A DNA stretch of 64,000 nt from Arenimonas sp049195245. Lineage in GTDB: Bacteria; Pseudomonadota; Gammaproteobacteria; Xanthomonadales; Xanthomonadaceae. Location of the stretch: contig NZ_JBMIRR010000027.1 of assembly GCF_049195245.1 (NCBI RefSeq), positions 930,001 to 994,000 on the forward strand, in the 5' to 3' direction. Under the pieces are notes generated by a model that was given only the letters and a program-made list of their open reading frames with translations, was not told the origin of the DNA and did not search any database. The translations under genes and the position numbers were made by a program. Below, one piece after another: positions 34,404-42,136 of the stretch (within the stretch, counting starts at the first letter, position 1; each line of letters opens with the position of its first letter).

Positions 34404-35645
34404 ATGCAGAGGCGGCCGGTCGCGATCACCGGGCTGGGAGTCCTGTCTCCCTTGGGGCAGAGCCTTGCCGAGGTCACAGCATCGCTGCGCTCGGGCCGGT
34501 CCGGCATCCAGACGGTAACGCTCGATCCGCTGCTCAAACCGATCCCGGCGGGCGTGGTCACCGGCGACTTCGAGGAAGCCTTCACCCGGCTTGAACGCCC
34601 CTTCATGGACCGGGTGCAGCATTTCGCCGTACTGGCGGCCCGGCAGGCGATCGAGCACGCCGGTATCGACGACTTCAGCGCACATGGCCTGCGTGCCGGC
34701 GTGTACTACGGCAACGTCAATGGCGGCGCCGCGTCGGTGCAGGCCTGGGCACAAACCCTGCTGGCCGAAGGCAAGCAGGCCTCGCGGCCCTTCACCGCCA
34801 TGGCCATCATGAGCAACGGCGGCGCCGCGCAGATTTCGATCCGCAACAAGATCATGGGGCCGGTGCTCACCCACGGCAGCGCCTGCGGTGCGTCGGGCGT
34901 CGCCATCGGCGAAGCCGCGCGTGCGATCGCCGACGGCTACCTCGACGTCGCGGTCGCGGGCGGTTCGGAGGCGCCGCTGTCGGCGATGGTCAGCGGCGTG
35001 TTCTCCGGCACCCGGGCGATGTCGCAGCCCGATCCGGAGGATGCCTCGCGCAGCTGCAAGCCCTTCTCGCAGGCACGCTCGGGCCTGGTGCTCGGGGAAG
35101 GCGGTGCCTTCGTCATCCTGGAATCAGAGGCACACGCCAAGGCCCGCGGCGCCACCATCCATGGCTACCTGCGCGGCTACGGCGTGTCCTCGGACGCCTC
35201 GCACATCGGCATGCCGGCCACGGAAGGCCAGGTACGCGCGCTGCAGGCCGCGCTGGAACACGCCGGCCTCCGCCCGGACGAGGTCCAGTACATCAATGCC
35301 CATGCCACCGCCACCGACGGCGGCGACGTGATCGAAGCAGAATCCATCCGCCGCGTCTTTGGCGAAGGCGTCGACGACGCGTACGTGAGTTCCACCAAGG
35401 CCGTGCACGGCCATCTCCTGGGGGCCGCCAGCGCACTTGAGCTGGTCGTGACGGTCCTGGCGATGCAGGGCTCGGTACTGCCGGCCAGCATGCATCTGGG
35501 TGAAGCAGATCCGCGGTGTTCGCTCAATCACGTGGGCCCCGCGCCCCGGTCCGGATTCCACATCGAGAACGCACTGTCGTTCAGCTGTGGATTCGGGGGC
35601 ACCAACGCCGCCCTGATCGTGTCCCGCCAACCCAAGCCCGCTTGA
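34404..35645 (+). CDS. Beta-ketoacyl-ACP synthase II-like condensing enzyme inserted in the rpf cluster
   Basis: The 413-residue, FabF-type thiolase-fold protein has all three catalytic residues: Cys161 (GSACGASG), His300 (NAHATATDGGD) and His337 (STKAVHGHLLGAA, with Lys332). The Gly-rich end is FGGTNAALIVSR. It should extend or build acyl chains on ACP by Claisen condensation with malonyl-ACP. The motif variants (SACGAS for TACAS, NAHATAT for NAHGTST) suggest a specialised rather than housekeeping FabF. AGAGG is seven bases before the ATG. rpfF begins 29 bases after its stop, so the two are very likely co-transcribed. rpfB and rpfF are adjacent in Xanthomonas; I know of no described ketosynthase at this place. 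Confidence 0.9.
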   Translation: MQRRPVAITGLGVLSPLGQSLAEVTASLRSGRSGIQTVTLDPLLKPIPAGVVTGDFEEAFTRLERPFMDRVQHFAVLAARQAIEHAGIDDFSAHGLRAGVYYGNVNGGAASVQAWAQTLLAEGKQASRPFTAMAIMSNGGAAQISIRNKIMGPVLTHGSACGASGVAIGEAARAIADGYLDVAVAGGSEAPLSAMVSGVFSGTRAMSQPDPEDASRSCKPFSQARSGLVLGEGGAFVILESEAHAKARGATIHGYLRGYGVSSDASHIGMPATEGQVRALQAALEHAGLRPDEVQYINAHATATDGGDVIEAESIRRVFGEGVDDAYVSSTKAVHGHLLGAASALELVVTVLAMQGSVLPASMHLGEADPRCSLNHVGPAPRSGFHIENALSFSCGFGGTNAALIVSRQPKPA

Positions 35646-35674
35646 CCCTGCCTGTCCCGCCCCGGAGAACTGAA

Positions 35675-36562
35675 ATGACCGTCATGCACACGCCCCACCC
35701 CACCGTCGCCCGCTTCGCCCACAAGCGCGTTTCCACCCAGTTCCGCCAGCTGGCCATGCCTGTGCTGTGGACCAGCTTCGCACCCGACCCGCTCACCGGC
35801 CTGCAGAACTTCACCCCTGACCTGGTGGCCGAGTTCCAGGGCGTGATCGACGGGCTGCGCAGCGAAGCCTGCACCGTCGTCGCGCCGCTGCACTATGCCG
35901 TCGTGCAGTCGCGCCATCCGGACTACTTCAGCGTCGGTGGCGACCTGAGCTTCTTCCGCGAGTGCATCCAGGCGCGCCAGGCCGATCGCCTGTACGCCTA
36001 CTCGATGCGCTGCCTCAACCTGCTGCACGGCTGGTCGGCGCAGATGAAGGAATCGCTGGCCTCGATCTCGCTGGTGCAGGGCCGCGCCCTGGGCGGCGGC
36101 TTCGAAATGGCGCTCAGCACCGACTTCCTGATCGCCGAAGAGCAGAGCACGTTCGGCTTCCCGGAAATCATGTTCGGCCTGTTCCCCTGCACCGGCGCGA
36201 TGTCGCTGCTGGCCGACCGCATCGGCGCCCGCCAGGCCGAGCGCATGATGACCAACAAGAAAATCTACAAGGCGGCCGAGCTGTTCGACATGGGCCTGAT
36301 CGACCAGGTCTGCGCCAAGGGCGAAGGCGAGCTGGCGGTCGAGCAGTTCGTGGCCAACCATTCGTCCCGACTCAAGGCGCGCCTGAAGGTGCAGGCCAGC
36401 CGCTACCGGCACGCGCCGCTCAACCATGACGAGGGCGTGCGCATCGTCCAGGACTGGGTGGAAACCGCGATGTCGCTGACGGCGGATGAGCTGCGCATGC
36501 TCGACATGCTGATCATGATGCAGCGCCCCGAGAGCGCCACGGAAGCGCGCCTGGCGTCCTGA
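35675..36562 (+). CDS. rpfF: DSF synthase RpfF (crotonase-fold dehydratase/thioesterase)
   Basis: RpfF makes the diffusible signal factor, a cis-2-unsaturated fatty acid, by dehydrating 3-hydroxyacyl-ACP and cleaving the thioester. The 295-residue protein has the crotonase oxyanion region and the two catalytic glutamates, Glu144 in GGGFEMAL and Glu164 in FGFPEIMFGLFP. These correspond to Glu141/Glu161 of X. campestris RpfF; starting at the second Met (35684) would give exactly those numbers. GGAGA eight bases upstream favours 35675. The upstream ketosynthase and a nearby ACP suggest that precursor supply is encoded locally. The gene is convergent with rpfC, 22 bases apart. Confidence 0.95.
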   Translation: MTVMHTPHPTVARFAHKRVSTQFRQLAMPVLWTSFAPDPLTGLQNFTPDLVAEFQGVIDGLRSEACTVVAPLHYAVVQSRHPDYFSVGGDLSFFRECIQARQADRLYAYSMRCLNLLHGWSAQMKESLASISLVQGRALGGGFEMALSTDFLIAEEQSTFGFPEIMFGLFPCTGAMSLLADRIGARQAERMMTNKKIYKAAELFDMGLIDQVCAKGEGELAVEQFVANHSSRLKARLKVQASRYRHAPLNHDEGVRIVQDWVETAMSLTADELRMLDMLIMMQRPESATEARLAS

Positions 36563-36584
36563 CGCCCGGCACGCTCCGACGGGC

Positions 36585-38723
36585 TCAGTAGTCCCGGCCT
36601 GCGGCTTCGGACGGCGCGTACTGCCGGCGCAGCTCGCGCAGCGCGTTCACGCTCTGCGCATAGGTCTGGTTGAGCTCGGCCAGGTACTGGTTGCGCTCGT
36701 CGGCCAGCACCTGGTCGGAGATGGTCATCAGCCGGTCGGCGATGGCCGCCAGTCGTACCGCGCCGAAGCTCAGCGACAGGCCGCGCATGGTGTGCGCGTC
36801 GTGGTGCACGTCGGGCAGTCGATGCTGGCGCAGCGACGCGGCCAGCCTTGCCTGCGTGCTTTCCAGGTCTTCCAGCCCCTCGGAGATCATGCTGAACATG
36901 AACTCGGGTGTGTCCTTGATCTCGCGCAGGTTCTCGATGGCCTCCGGATCCAGGAACTCCACTGGCACCACGCGCAGGCGCGGTCCGGTCCGCGTAGCGG
37001 GCGGTGTCGACAGTGACGGGGCGGCCGCGCGCGCCACGGGGGCCTCGCCCGGAAGTGCCTCCTCGATCTCCTCGGGGAACTGGCTGGCGATGGCCTTGCG
37101 CAGGCTGTCGAAAGACAGGGGCTTGTAGATCACGCCGGCGGCCCCGGTCTCTCCCAGCCGCGCGGCGGTGCTGCGGGTCGCATCAGCCGTGATGAAATAG
37201 GTCGGCGCGGTGTTGATGCGGCCGAAGCAGTAGGTCTGGTAGACCGTCGCGCCGTCGATGTCACCCATGTTGAAGTCAAGCAGCACCAGGTCGAAGTCCT
37301 CGCGGGCCAGCAGCTGCAGGGCCTGCCCGCCGGAGGTGGCGGTGGTGACCTGGTGCTGGTCCTTGAGCAGCATCTGGCGCAGCAGCTCCAGGTTGACGCG
37401 GTTGTCGTCGGCGATCAGCACGCGCTTGCCCGTGACCACGCGCGGCGCCGCGCGCGGCATACTCTCCTCGCTGGCCTTCGCGGCATGCGGCATCTGCAGC
37501 TCGAACCAGAACAGCGTGCCCTCGCCCGGCTTGCTCTGCACCTGCAGCAGTCCGCCCATGCGCTTGACGTATTCCATCGCGATGGACGTACCCAGTCCGG
37601 TGCCGCCGAACTTTCGGTTGGCGCCCGACTCGACCTGGTAGAAGGGCTCGAAGATCCGCGACAGGTGCTCGGCGGGAATGCCGATGCCGGTGTCCTTGAC
37701 GCCGAACTGGAGCCGGTAGCCAGCAGGCGTGTCCGCGACCAGGTCCACCTTGATGGTCACCGAGCCGACCGAGGTGAACTTGATGGCGTTGCCCACCAGG
37801 TTCATCAGCACGCCGAGCAGGTCCTGCGCGCTGCCCATCACCGGACGGACGATGCGCGGATCCGCGTCAAGACGCAGCTCGATGCCCTTGATCGACGCGG
37901 CCGGCGACAGCACACGCATGACGTGGCTGGTGACGTGGCTGAGTTCGAACGCGGCGGCCTCGCTGCGCGTGCCCTTGGACTCGAGTCGGGCCAGGTCCAG
38001 CATGCGCTCGATCTCGGCGTCCAGGCCGGACGCCATCTCGTGGATGGCCTGGGCGCGGTTGGCGATGGCCTCGTCGTCGGTTTCGACCTCGATCAGCTGC
38101 GCCGACGACACGATGCCGGTGAGCGGCGTGCGCAGTTCATGGCTCACCTTGGCCAGCAGCATGGATTTGGCCTTGCTCTCGTACTGGGCCAGTGCGGTGG
38201 CCGACTGCAGGCGGCGGATCAGGGACGATGCGTACAGCGGAACCATCGTCAGCACGACCAGATGCGAGATTTCGGCCAGGCCTGGCGTACGCCAGTGCGC
38301 AGACGCCAGCATCACGAAGGAAAAACCGAGGATGGACACCGCCTGGCACAGGAACATCGCCGCGTTGCCCAGCCGGAAACCGAAACCGAGCACGGTGAAC
38401 ACGTACATGCCCGCGAACAGGATCGCGGGATCGCCGAAGATGTAGAGCCACAGCGACAGGAACAATGGGTCGCTGACGGCCGTGATGTAGACGAGCGCCT
38501 GCGCATGGCGGTTGTCGCGCCTGGAGAAATAGCGCACCGCCAGCGTATAGGCGATGTACACGCCCATCGCGAGTTCCACGACATGTCGCTGCGTGATTTT
38601 CTCGGGGCTGACGTAGTACATTATCGCCAGCATCACCACCGCCACCGCGATGCCGAACTTCAGGCGGAAGTCGGCCTGGGCCCGCACATTGGTGGACAGC
38701 TCGTCTGGCGAAGTTGCGGTCAT
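36585..38723 (-). CDS. rpfC: Hybrid sensor histidine kinase RpfC (DSF receptor)
   Basis: RpfC senses DSF at the inner membrane and signals to RpfG; in Xanthomonas its receiver domain also binds and restrains RpfF. The 712-residue chain has five or six membrane helices (about 23-170), HisKA with His195 (VSHELRTPLTG), HATPase_c (LMNLVGNAIKFT, DTGIGIP, GTGLGTSI), a receiver with Asp483 (LLDFNMGD), and an HPt domain with His644 (DAHTMRGLS). All phosphorelay residues are present. A low-complexity Ala/Pro linker (about 555-585) joins receiver and HPt. It is convergent with rpfF and divergent from an ACP gene 64 bases away, not continuous with rpfG. Confidence 0.95.
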   Translation of the reverse strand: MTATSPDELSTNVRAQADFRLKFGIAVAVVMLAIMYYVSPEKITQRHVVELAMGVYIAYTLAVRYFSRRDNRHAQALVYITAVSDPLFLSLWLYIFGDPAILFAGMYVFTVLGFGFRLGNAAMFLCQAVSILGFSFVMLASAHWRTPGLAEISHLVVLTMVPLYASSLIRRLQSATALAQYESKAKSMLLAKVSHELRTPLTGIVSSAQLIEVETDDEAIANRAQAIHEMASGLDAEIERMLDLARLESKGTRSEAAAFELSHVTSHVMRVLSPAASIKGIELRLDADPRIVRPVMGSAQDLLGVLMNLVGNAIKFTSVGSVTIKVDLVADTPAGYRLQFGVKDTGIGIPAEHLSRIFEPFYQVESGANRKFGGTGLGTSIAMEYVKRMGGLLQVQSKPGEGTLFWFELQMPHAAKASEESMPRAAPRVVTGKRVLIADDNRVNLELLRQMLLKDQHQVTTATSGGQALQLLAREDFDLVLLDFNMGDIDGATVYQTYCFGRINTAPTYFITADATRSTAARLGETGAAGVIYKPLSFDSLRKAIASQFPEEIEEALPGEAPVARAAAPSLSTPPATRTGPRLRVVPVEFLDPEAIENLREIKDTPEFMFSMISEGLEDLESTQARLAASLRQHRLPDVHHDAHTMRGLSLSFGAVRLAAIADRLMTISDQVLADERNQYLAELNQTYAQSVNALRELRRQYAPSEAAGRDY

Positions 38724-38787
38724 GGGCTAGCCTGTGTCGTGGGCAACCGAGGGCGTCATCGGAACCAACCTGGGGAACCGGACTTTC

Positions 38788-39030
38788 ATGGACAGAAACA
38801 AGATACTGGAACTGTTGAAGCGCCTGCTCAAGGAAAAGTACGACGTCGATCCCGACAGCCTGACCGGCGCGTCGCGGCAGGATGAGATCGGCCTGGACTC
38901 GATGACCATGGTGGACCTGATGATGGACATCGAGACCGCCCTGGACATCCAGTTCCCGGACCTGAACCTGCCCAAGAATCCGTCCCTGGACGAAATCGTG
39001 GACCTGATCGCAAAAAGCTCCGGACCCTGA
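38788..39030 (+). CDS. Stand-alone acyl carrier protein within the rpf cluster
   Basis: The 80-residue acidic, four-helix protein has the phosphopantetheine attachment Ser in the DSM motif (EIGLDSMTMVDLMMDIE, about residue 37), which fits a functional ACP. Helices flank it (ILELLKRLLKEKY at the start, SLDEIVDLIAKSS at the end). It differs clearly from the housekeeping AcpP (no STIEERV-type start, no DSLDTVE). The start is ATG at 38788; GGGGAA lies 12 bases upstream, so an upstream GTG (38734) cannot be fully excluded. It lies between rpfC and rpfG on the opposite strand, where X. campestris has rpfH. Together with the ketosynthase at 34404 it suggests a private carrier for DSF-precursor synthesis (inference). 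Confidence 0.88.
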   Translation: MDRNKILELLKRLLKEKYDVDPDSLTGASRQDEIGLDSMTMVDLMMDIETALDIQFPDLNLPKNPSLDEIVDLIAKSSGP

Positions 39031-39221
39031 GTCGCCGGCGATCCCCGCGCCTGTGGGGGATATTGCAATAAGCGTGCCGACCTGCTTCATCCCGCCCGGG
39101 GCGGCCCGGGTGGGCAGCGTACCGGCCATTCCGCGGCTGCAGTTGCTCTCCCGTGTCAGTTATGGCCCGCCCGCAGGCATTTCCGGACGGGCGGTGCCGG
39201 GGCAAGCCCGGCCTGGCGGCC

Positions 39222-40271
39222 TCACCGCGAAAGCGGAGCCGGCGCGTGGAAGTCAAAGATCTCCTGGACCCGCTCCCGGCGCGCCATCAGCGCGTCAATC
39301 ACCGCCGGATCGAACTGCTGGCCCGACTGCGACTTGAGGTAATCCAGGGCCTTGGCCATTGGCCAGGCCTCCCGGTAGGGGCGATCGGTGGTGAGCGCCT
39401 CGAGCACGTCGGTAACCGCGACGATGCGCGCAGGCAGCGGGATGCCTTCGCCCGACAGGCCGTCGGGGTAGCCACTGCCATCCCAGCGCTCGTGGTGGTG
39501 CAGCGCGATGCTGGCGCCCACCTGCACGAACTTGCTGCTGCTGCCACTGAGGATGTCGTAGCCCAGGCGCGGATGTTTCTTGATTTCCTCGAACTCGGCC
39601 GCGTCGAGCTTGCCCGGCTTGAGCAGGATCGCGTCGGACACGCCGATCTTGCCGATGCCGCGCAGCGGCGCCGCCAGTTCGATCATGCGCACCTCGTCCT
39701 CGGGCAGGCCCATCGCCTCGGCCAGCACGCCAGAGTAGCGCGAGACGCGCTCGACGTGGGCCACGCTGCCGCCGTCGCGGTACTGGGTGGCCTTGGCCAG
39801 GCGGTGCAGGATCTCGCGCTCGCGCTCGTCCAGCTCGTGCATGCGCGCCAGCAGCTGGCGCTCAAGCTCGTGGGCGCGGGTCTTGAGGTTCTGCTGCTGC
39901 TGGCGCAGGGCCAGCAGGTTGCGGCAGCGCGAGCGCAGTTCGCGCGGGCGCACCGGCTTGACCAGGAAGTCGATGACGCCGGCCTCGAGGGCGGCGTTGC
40001 GGATCGGCTCGTCGCCGACCACGGTGATCAGGATGATCGGCACGTCGCGGTGCGACAGCGGGCGACGGAAGCGGCGCGCAAACTCCAGGCCGTCGAGCTT
40101 GGGCATGCGGTAATCGAGCAGCAGCAGGTCGGGCGAGCTGCGCTGGGACCACAGCAGCGCCTCCACCGGGTCGCCGAAGTCGGTCACCTTCACTTCAGGG
40201 CTGATGTCCTCCAGCAGGTGGCGGAACATCGTCCGCTGCGAAGGCTGGTCATCGACGATCAAAACGTTCAC
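39222..40271 (-). CDS. rpfG: RpfG-type response regulator with degenerate HD-GYP domain
   Basis: RpfG normally takes phosphate from RpfC and degrades cyclic di-GMP. The GTG start (40271, GGGAG upstream) gives 349 residues: a receiver with Asp53 (LLLLDYRMP), a coiled linker, and an HD-GYP domain. The GYP part is intact (HHERWDGSGYPDGL, GYP at about 267-269), as are His172 (AHVERVSRYS) and His233. The defining HD dyad is replaced by Arg204-Gly205 (APLRGIGKIG; codons CGC GGC at the His-Asp positions). The Glu usually preceding the first His also appears lost (RDGGSVAHV), and DALT reads EALT. Phosphodiesterase activity is therefore doubtful. A receiver-regulated binding or protein-interaction role is possible. 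Confidence 0.9.
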   Translation of the reverse strand: MNVLIVDDQPSQRTMFRHLLEDISPEVKVTDFGDPVEALLWSQRSSPDLLLLDYRMPKLDGLEFARRFRRPLSHRDVPIILITVVGDEPIRNAALEAGVIDFLVKPVRPRELRSRCRNLLALRQQQQNLKTRAHELERQLLARMHELDEREREILHRLAKATQYRDGGSVAHVERVSRYSGVLAEAMGLPEDEVRMIELAAPLRGIGKIGVSDAILLKPGKLDAAEFEEIKKHPRLGYDILSGSSSKFVQVGASIALHHHERWDGSGYPDGLSGEGIPLPARIVAVTDVLEALTTDRPYREAWPMAKALDYLKSQSGQQFDPAVIDALMARRERVQEIFDFHAPAPLSR

Positions 40272-40394
40272 CTGAAGCTCCCGGGTGCAAACACCGTGAT
40301 TGCCGCTGTTCGCGGCTCGACCCCAGCTTACTCCGGATATTTCAACGTCGGCAAGGACTTGCTCCCGAAACCTGCACCCCACCCTGAACCCCGA

Positions 40395-40415
40395 AAAACA
40401 TACCTGGTATGTTTT
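40395..40415. promoter_or_regulatory. 21-base perfect palindrome upstream of rpfG
   Basis: AAAACATACC and GGTATGTTTT are exact 10-bp arms around a single T, 124 bases before the rpfG start and 152 after the lysS stop. The symmetry and AT-rich ends in GC-rich DNA suggest a dimeric regulator's operator. On the minus strand it is followed by TTTTTCGG, so it could instead be a weak terminator for lysS. Confidence 0.45.
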
Positions 40416-40459
40416 CCAGCGATTTCTCCAGACAATTCAGCGCACTCGCCTGGTGCGTA

Positions 40460-40494
40460 GCCCCCCTTGGCAAGGGGGGCGCGGCGACAGCCGC
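40460..40494. repeat. Palindromic REP-like element between rpfG and lysS
   Basis: GCCCCCCTTG and CAAGGGGGGC are perfect 10-bp arms around one G (40460-40480), followed by a GCGGC/GCCGC stem (40481-40494). CCCCCTTGGCAAGGGGG-type palindromes are dispersed intergenic repeats in several xanthomonads. Only one copy is in this window, so the repeat status is inferred from family knowledge. Confidence 0.5.
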
Positions 40495-40550
40495 GGGGGA
40501 TCGGAAGTAGTGAGCCCGGGGCCCGCGATCCGCGCAGCGGATCGTGGGGG

Positions 40551-40574
40551 AATCCTGAGTGAATACTCAGGATT
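40551..40574. terminator. Hairpin overlapping the lysS stop codon
   Basis: AATCCTGAGT and ACTCAGGATT form a perfect 10-bp stem with a GAAT loop, and the lysS stop codon lies inside one arm. A further CGATCCGC/GCGGATCG stem lies at about 40526-40544. Neither is followed by a T-run, so they may stabilise the 3' end rather than terminate. Confidence 0.45.
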
Positions 40575-42081
40575 CCGGCCGCATGTAGGGGAACAGCAGG
40601 ACATCGCGGATGGACGCCGAGTCGGTGACCAGCATTACCAGCCGGTCGATGCCGATGCCCAAGCCGCCGGTGGGCGCCATGCCGTACTCCAGCGCGCGGA
40701 TGTAGTCGGCGTCGAAGTGCATGGCCTCGTCGTCCCCGCCCTCCTTCGCCTCGACCTGGGCCAGGAAGCGCGCCTTCTGGTCTTCGGGATCGTTGAGCTC
40801 GGAGAAGCCATTGGCCAGCTCGCGGCCGCCGACGAAGAGCTCGAAGCGGTCGGTGAGCTCGGGATCGCGGTCGCTGGCACGCGCCAGCGGGCTGACCTCG
40901 ACCGGATGGTCCGTGATGAAGGTCGGCTGCACCAGGGTGTGCTCGACGGTCTTCTCGAAAATCTCCAGCAGCAGCTTGCCCCAACCGTAGCTGGGCTTGA
41001 AGCGCACGCCCAGCCGTTCGCAGTGGCGCCGCATCGCGGCCAGGTCGCGCAATTCCCCGCGCGTGATCTCCGGGTTGTGCTCCAGCACCGCGTCGGTCAT
41101 GGACCAGCGGCGGAACGGCGGCCCCAGGTCGATCGCCATGCCTTCCCAGGTCAGCGCCGCGGTCCCGCGCGCGCGCACGGCCACGTCGCGGATCAGGCCT
41201 TCGGTCCGGTCCATCACCTCGATGTAGGTGGCGTAAGCCTCGTACAGCTCGAGCATGGTGAACTCGGGGTTGTGCCGGGTGGACACGCCCTCGTTGCGGA
41301 AATTGCGATTGATCTCGTACACGCGCTCCAGGCCGCCCACCGTGAGCCGCTTGAGGTAGAGCTCGGGCGCCACGCGCAGGTAGAGGTCAAGGTCGAGCGC
41401 ATTGTGGTGCGTGGTGAAGGGCTTGGCCGTGGCGCCGCCGGGGATGTAATGCATCATCGGCGTCTCCACTTCCAGGAAACGACGCGCGTCCAGCCACGCA
41501 CGCATGGCCGACACGATGCGCGAGCGCTGCACGAACACCTCGCGCGCCTCCGGGTTCACGATCAGGTCCACGTAGCGCATGCGGTAGCGCTGCTCGACGT
41601 CCGCCAGCCCGTGCCACTTGTCGGGCAAGGGCCGCAGTGACTTGGTCATCAGGCGCAGCGCATCGGCCTTCACCGACAGCTCGCCGGTGCGGGTGCGGGT
41701 CAGGCCGCCCTGCACCGCCACGATGTCGCCCACGTCCCAGCCCTTGAAGGCGTCGTAGCTGTCGCCCAAGTCCGAGCCCTGCAGGTAGAGCTGGATGCGG
41801 CCGCTCATGTCCTGGATCTGCGCGAAGCTGGCCTTGCCCATCACCCGCTTGGCCATCAGCCGGCCCGCGACGGCCACCCGCCGGTCCAGCGCCTCCAGCG
41901 CCTCCGCCGTCCAGCGCTCCTTGTCGGCGAACTCGTCCTGCAGGTCCTGGCAGTAGTGCTCGCGCTTGAAGTCGTTGGGGAAGGCGATGCCCTGGCCGCG
42001 CAGCGCCGTGAGTTTCGCGCGGCGCTCGGCGATCAGCGAGTTCTCGTCGGCGGCGGGCGGAGGCGTGGTGGGCTGGGTCAT
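40567..42081 (-). CDS. lysS: Lysyl-tRNA synthetase, class II
   Basis: LysRS charges tRNA-Lys. The 504-residue protein has an N-terminal OB-fold anticodon-binding domain (VAGRLMAKRVMGKASFAQIQD) and the class II core with motif 2 (FRNEGVSTRHNPEFTMLELYEAY) and motif 3 (GLGIGIDRLVML). It is expressed with prfB directly upstream on the same strand (55 bases), as in E. coli and in xanthomonad rpf regions. The start is the ATG at 42081 (MTQPTTPPPAADEN). The frame is open further upstream but lacks a conserved sequence there. Confidence 0.97.
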   Translation of the reverse strand: MTQPTTPPPAADENSLIAERRAKLTALRGQGIAFPNDFKREHYCQDLQDEFADKERWTAEALEALDRRVAVAGRLMAKRVMGKASFAQIQDMSGRIQLYLQGSDLGDSYDAFKGWDVGDIVAVQGGLTRTRTGELSVKADALRLMTKSLRPLPDKWHGLADVEQRYRMRYVDLIVNPEAREVFVQRSRIVSAMRAWLDARRFLEVETPMMHYIPGGATAKPFTTHHNALDLDLYLRVAPELYLKRLTVGGLERVYEINRNFRNEGVSTRHNPEFTMLELYEAYATYIEVMDRTEGLIRDVAVRARGTAALTWEGMAIDLGPPFRRWSMTDAVLEHNPEITRGELRDLAAMRRHCERLGVRFKPSYGWGKLLLEIFEKTVEHTLVQPTFITDHPVEVSPLARASDRDPELTDRFELFVGGRELANGFSELNDPEDQKARFLAQVEAKEGGDDEAMHFDADYIRALEYGMAPTGGLGIGIDRLVMLVTDSASIRDVLLFPYMRPES

Positions 42082-42136
42082 GGCGGGATGGTTGTCAGGG
42101 AATTGGAGAAGGGAACTGGGCAGGGGGAACCGCGAA

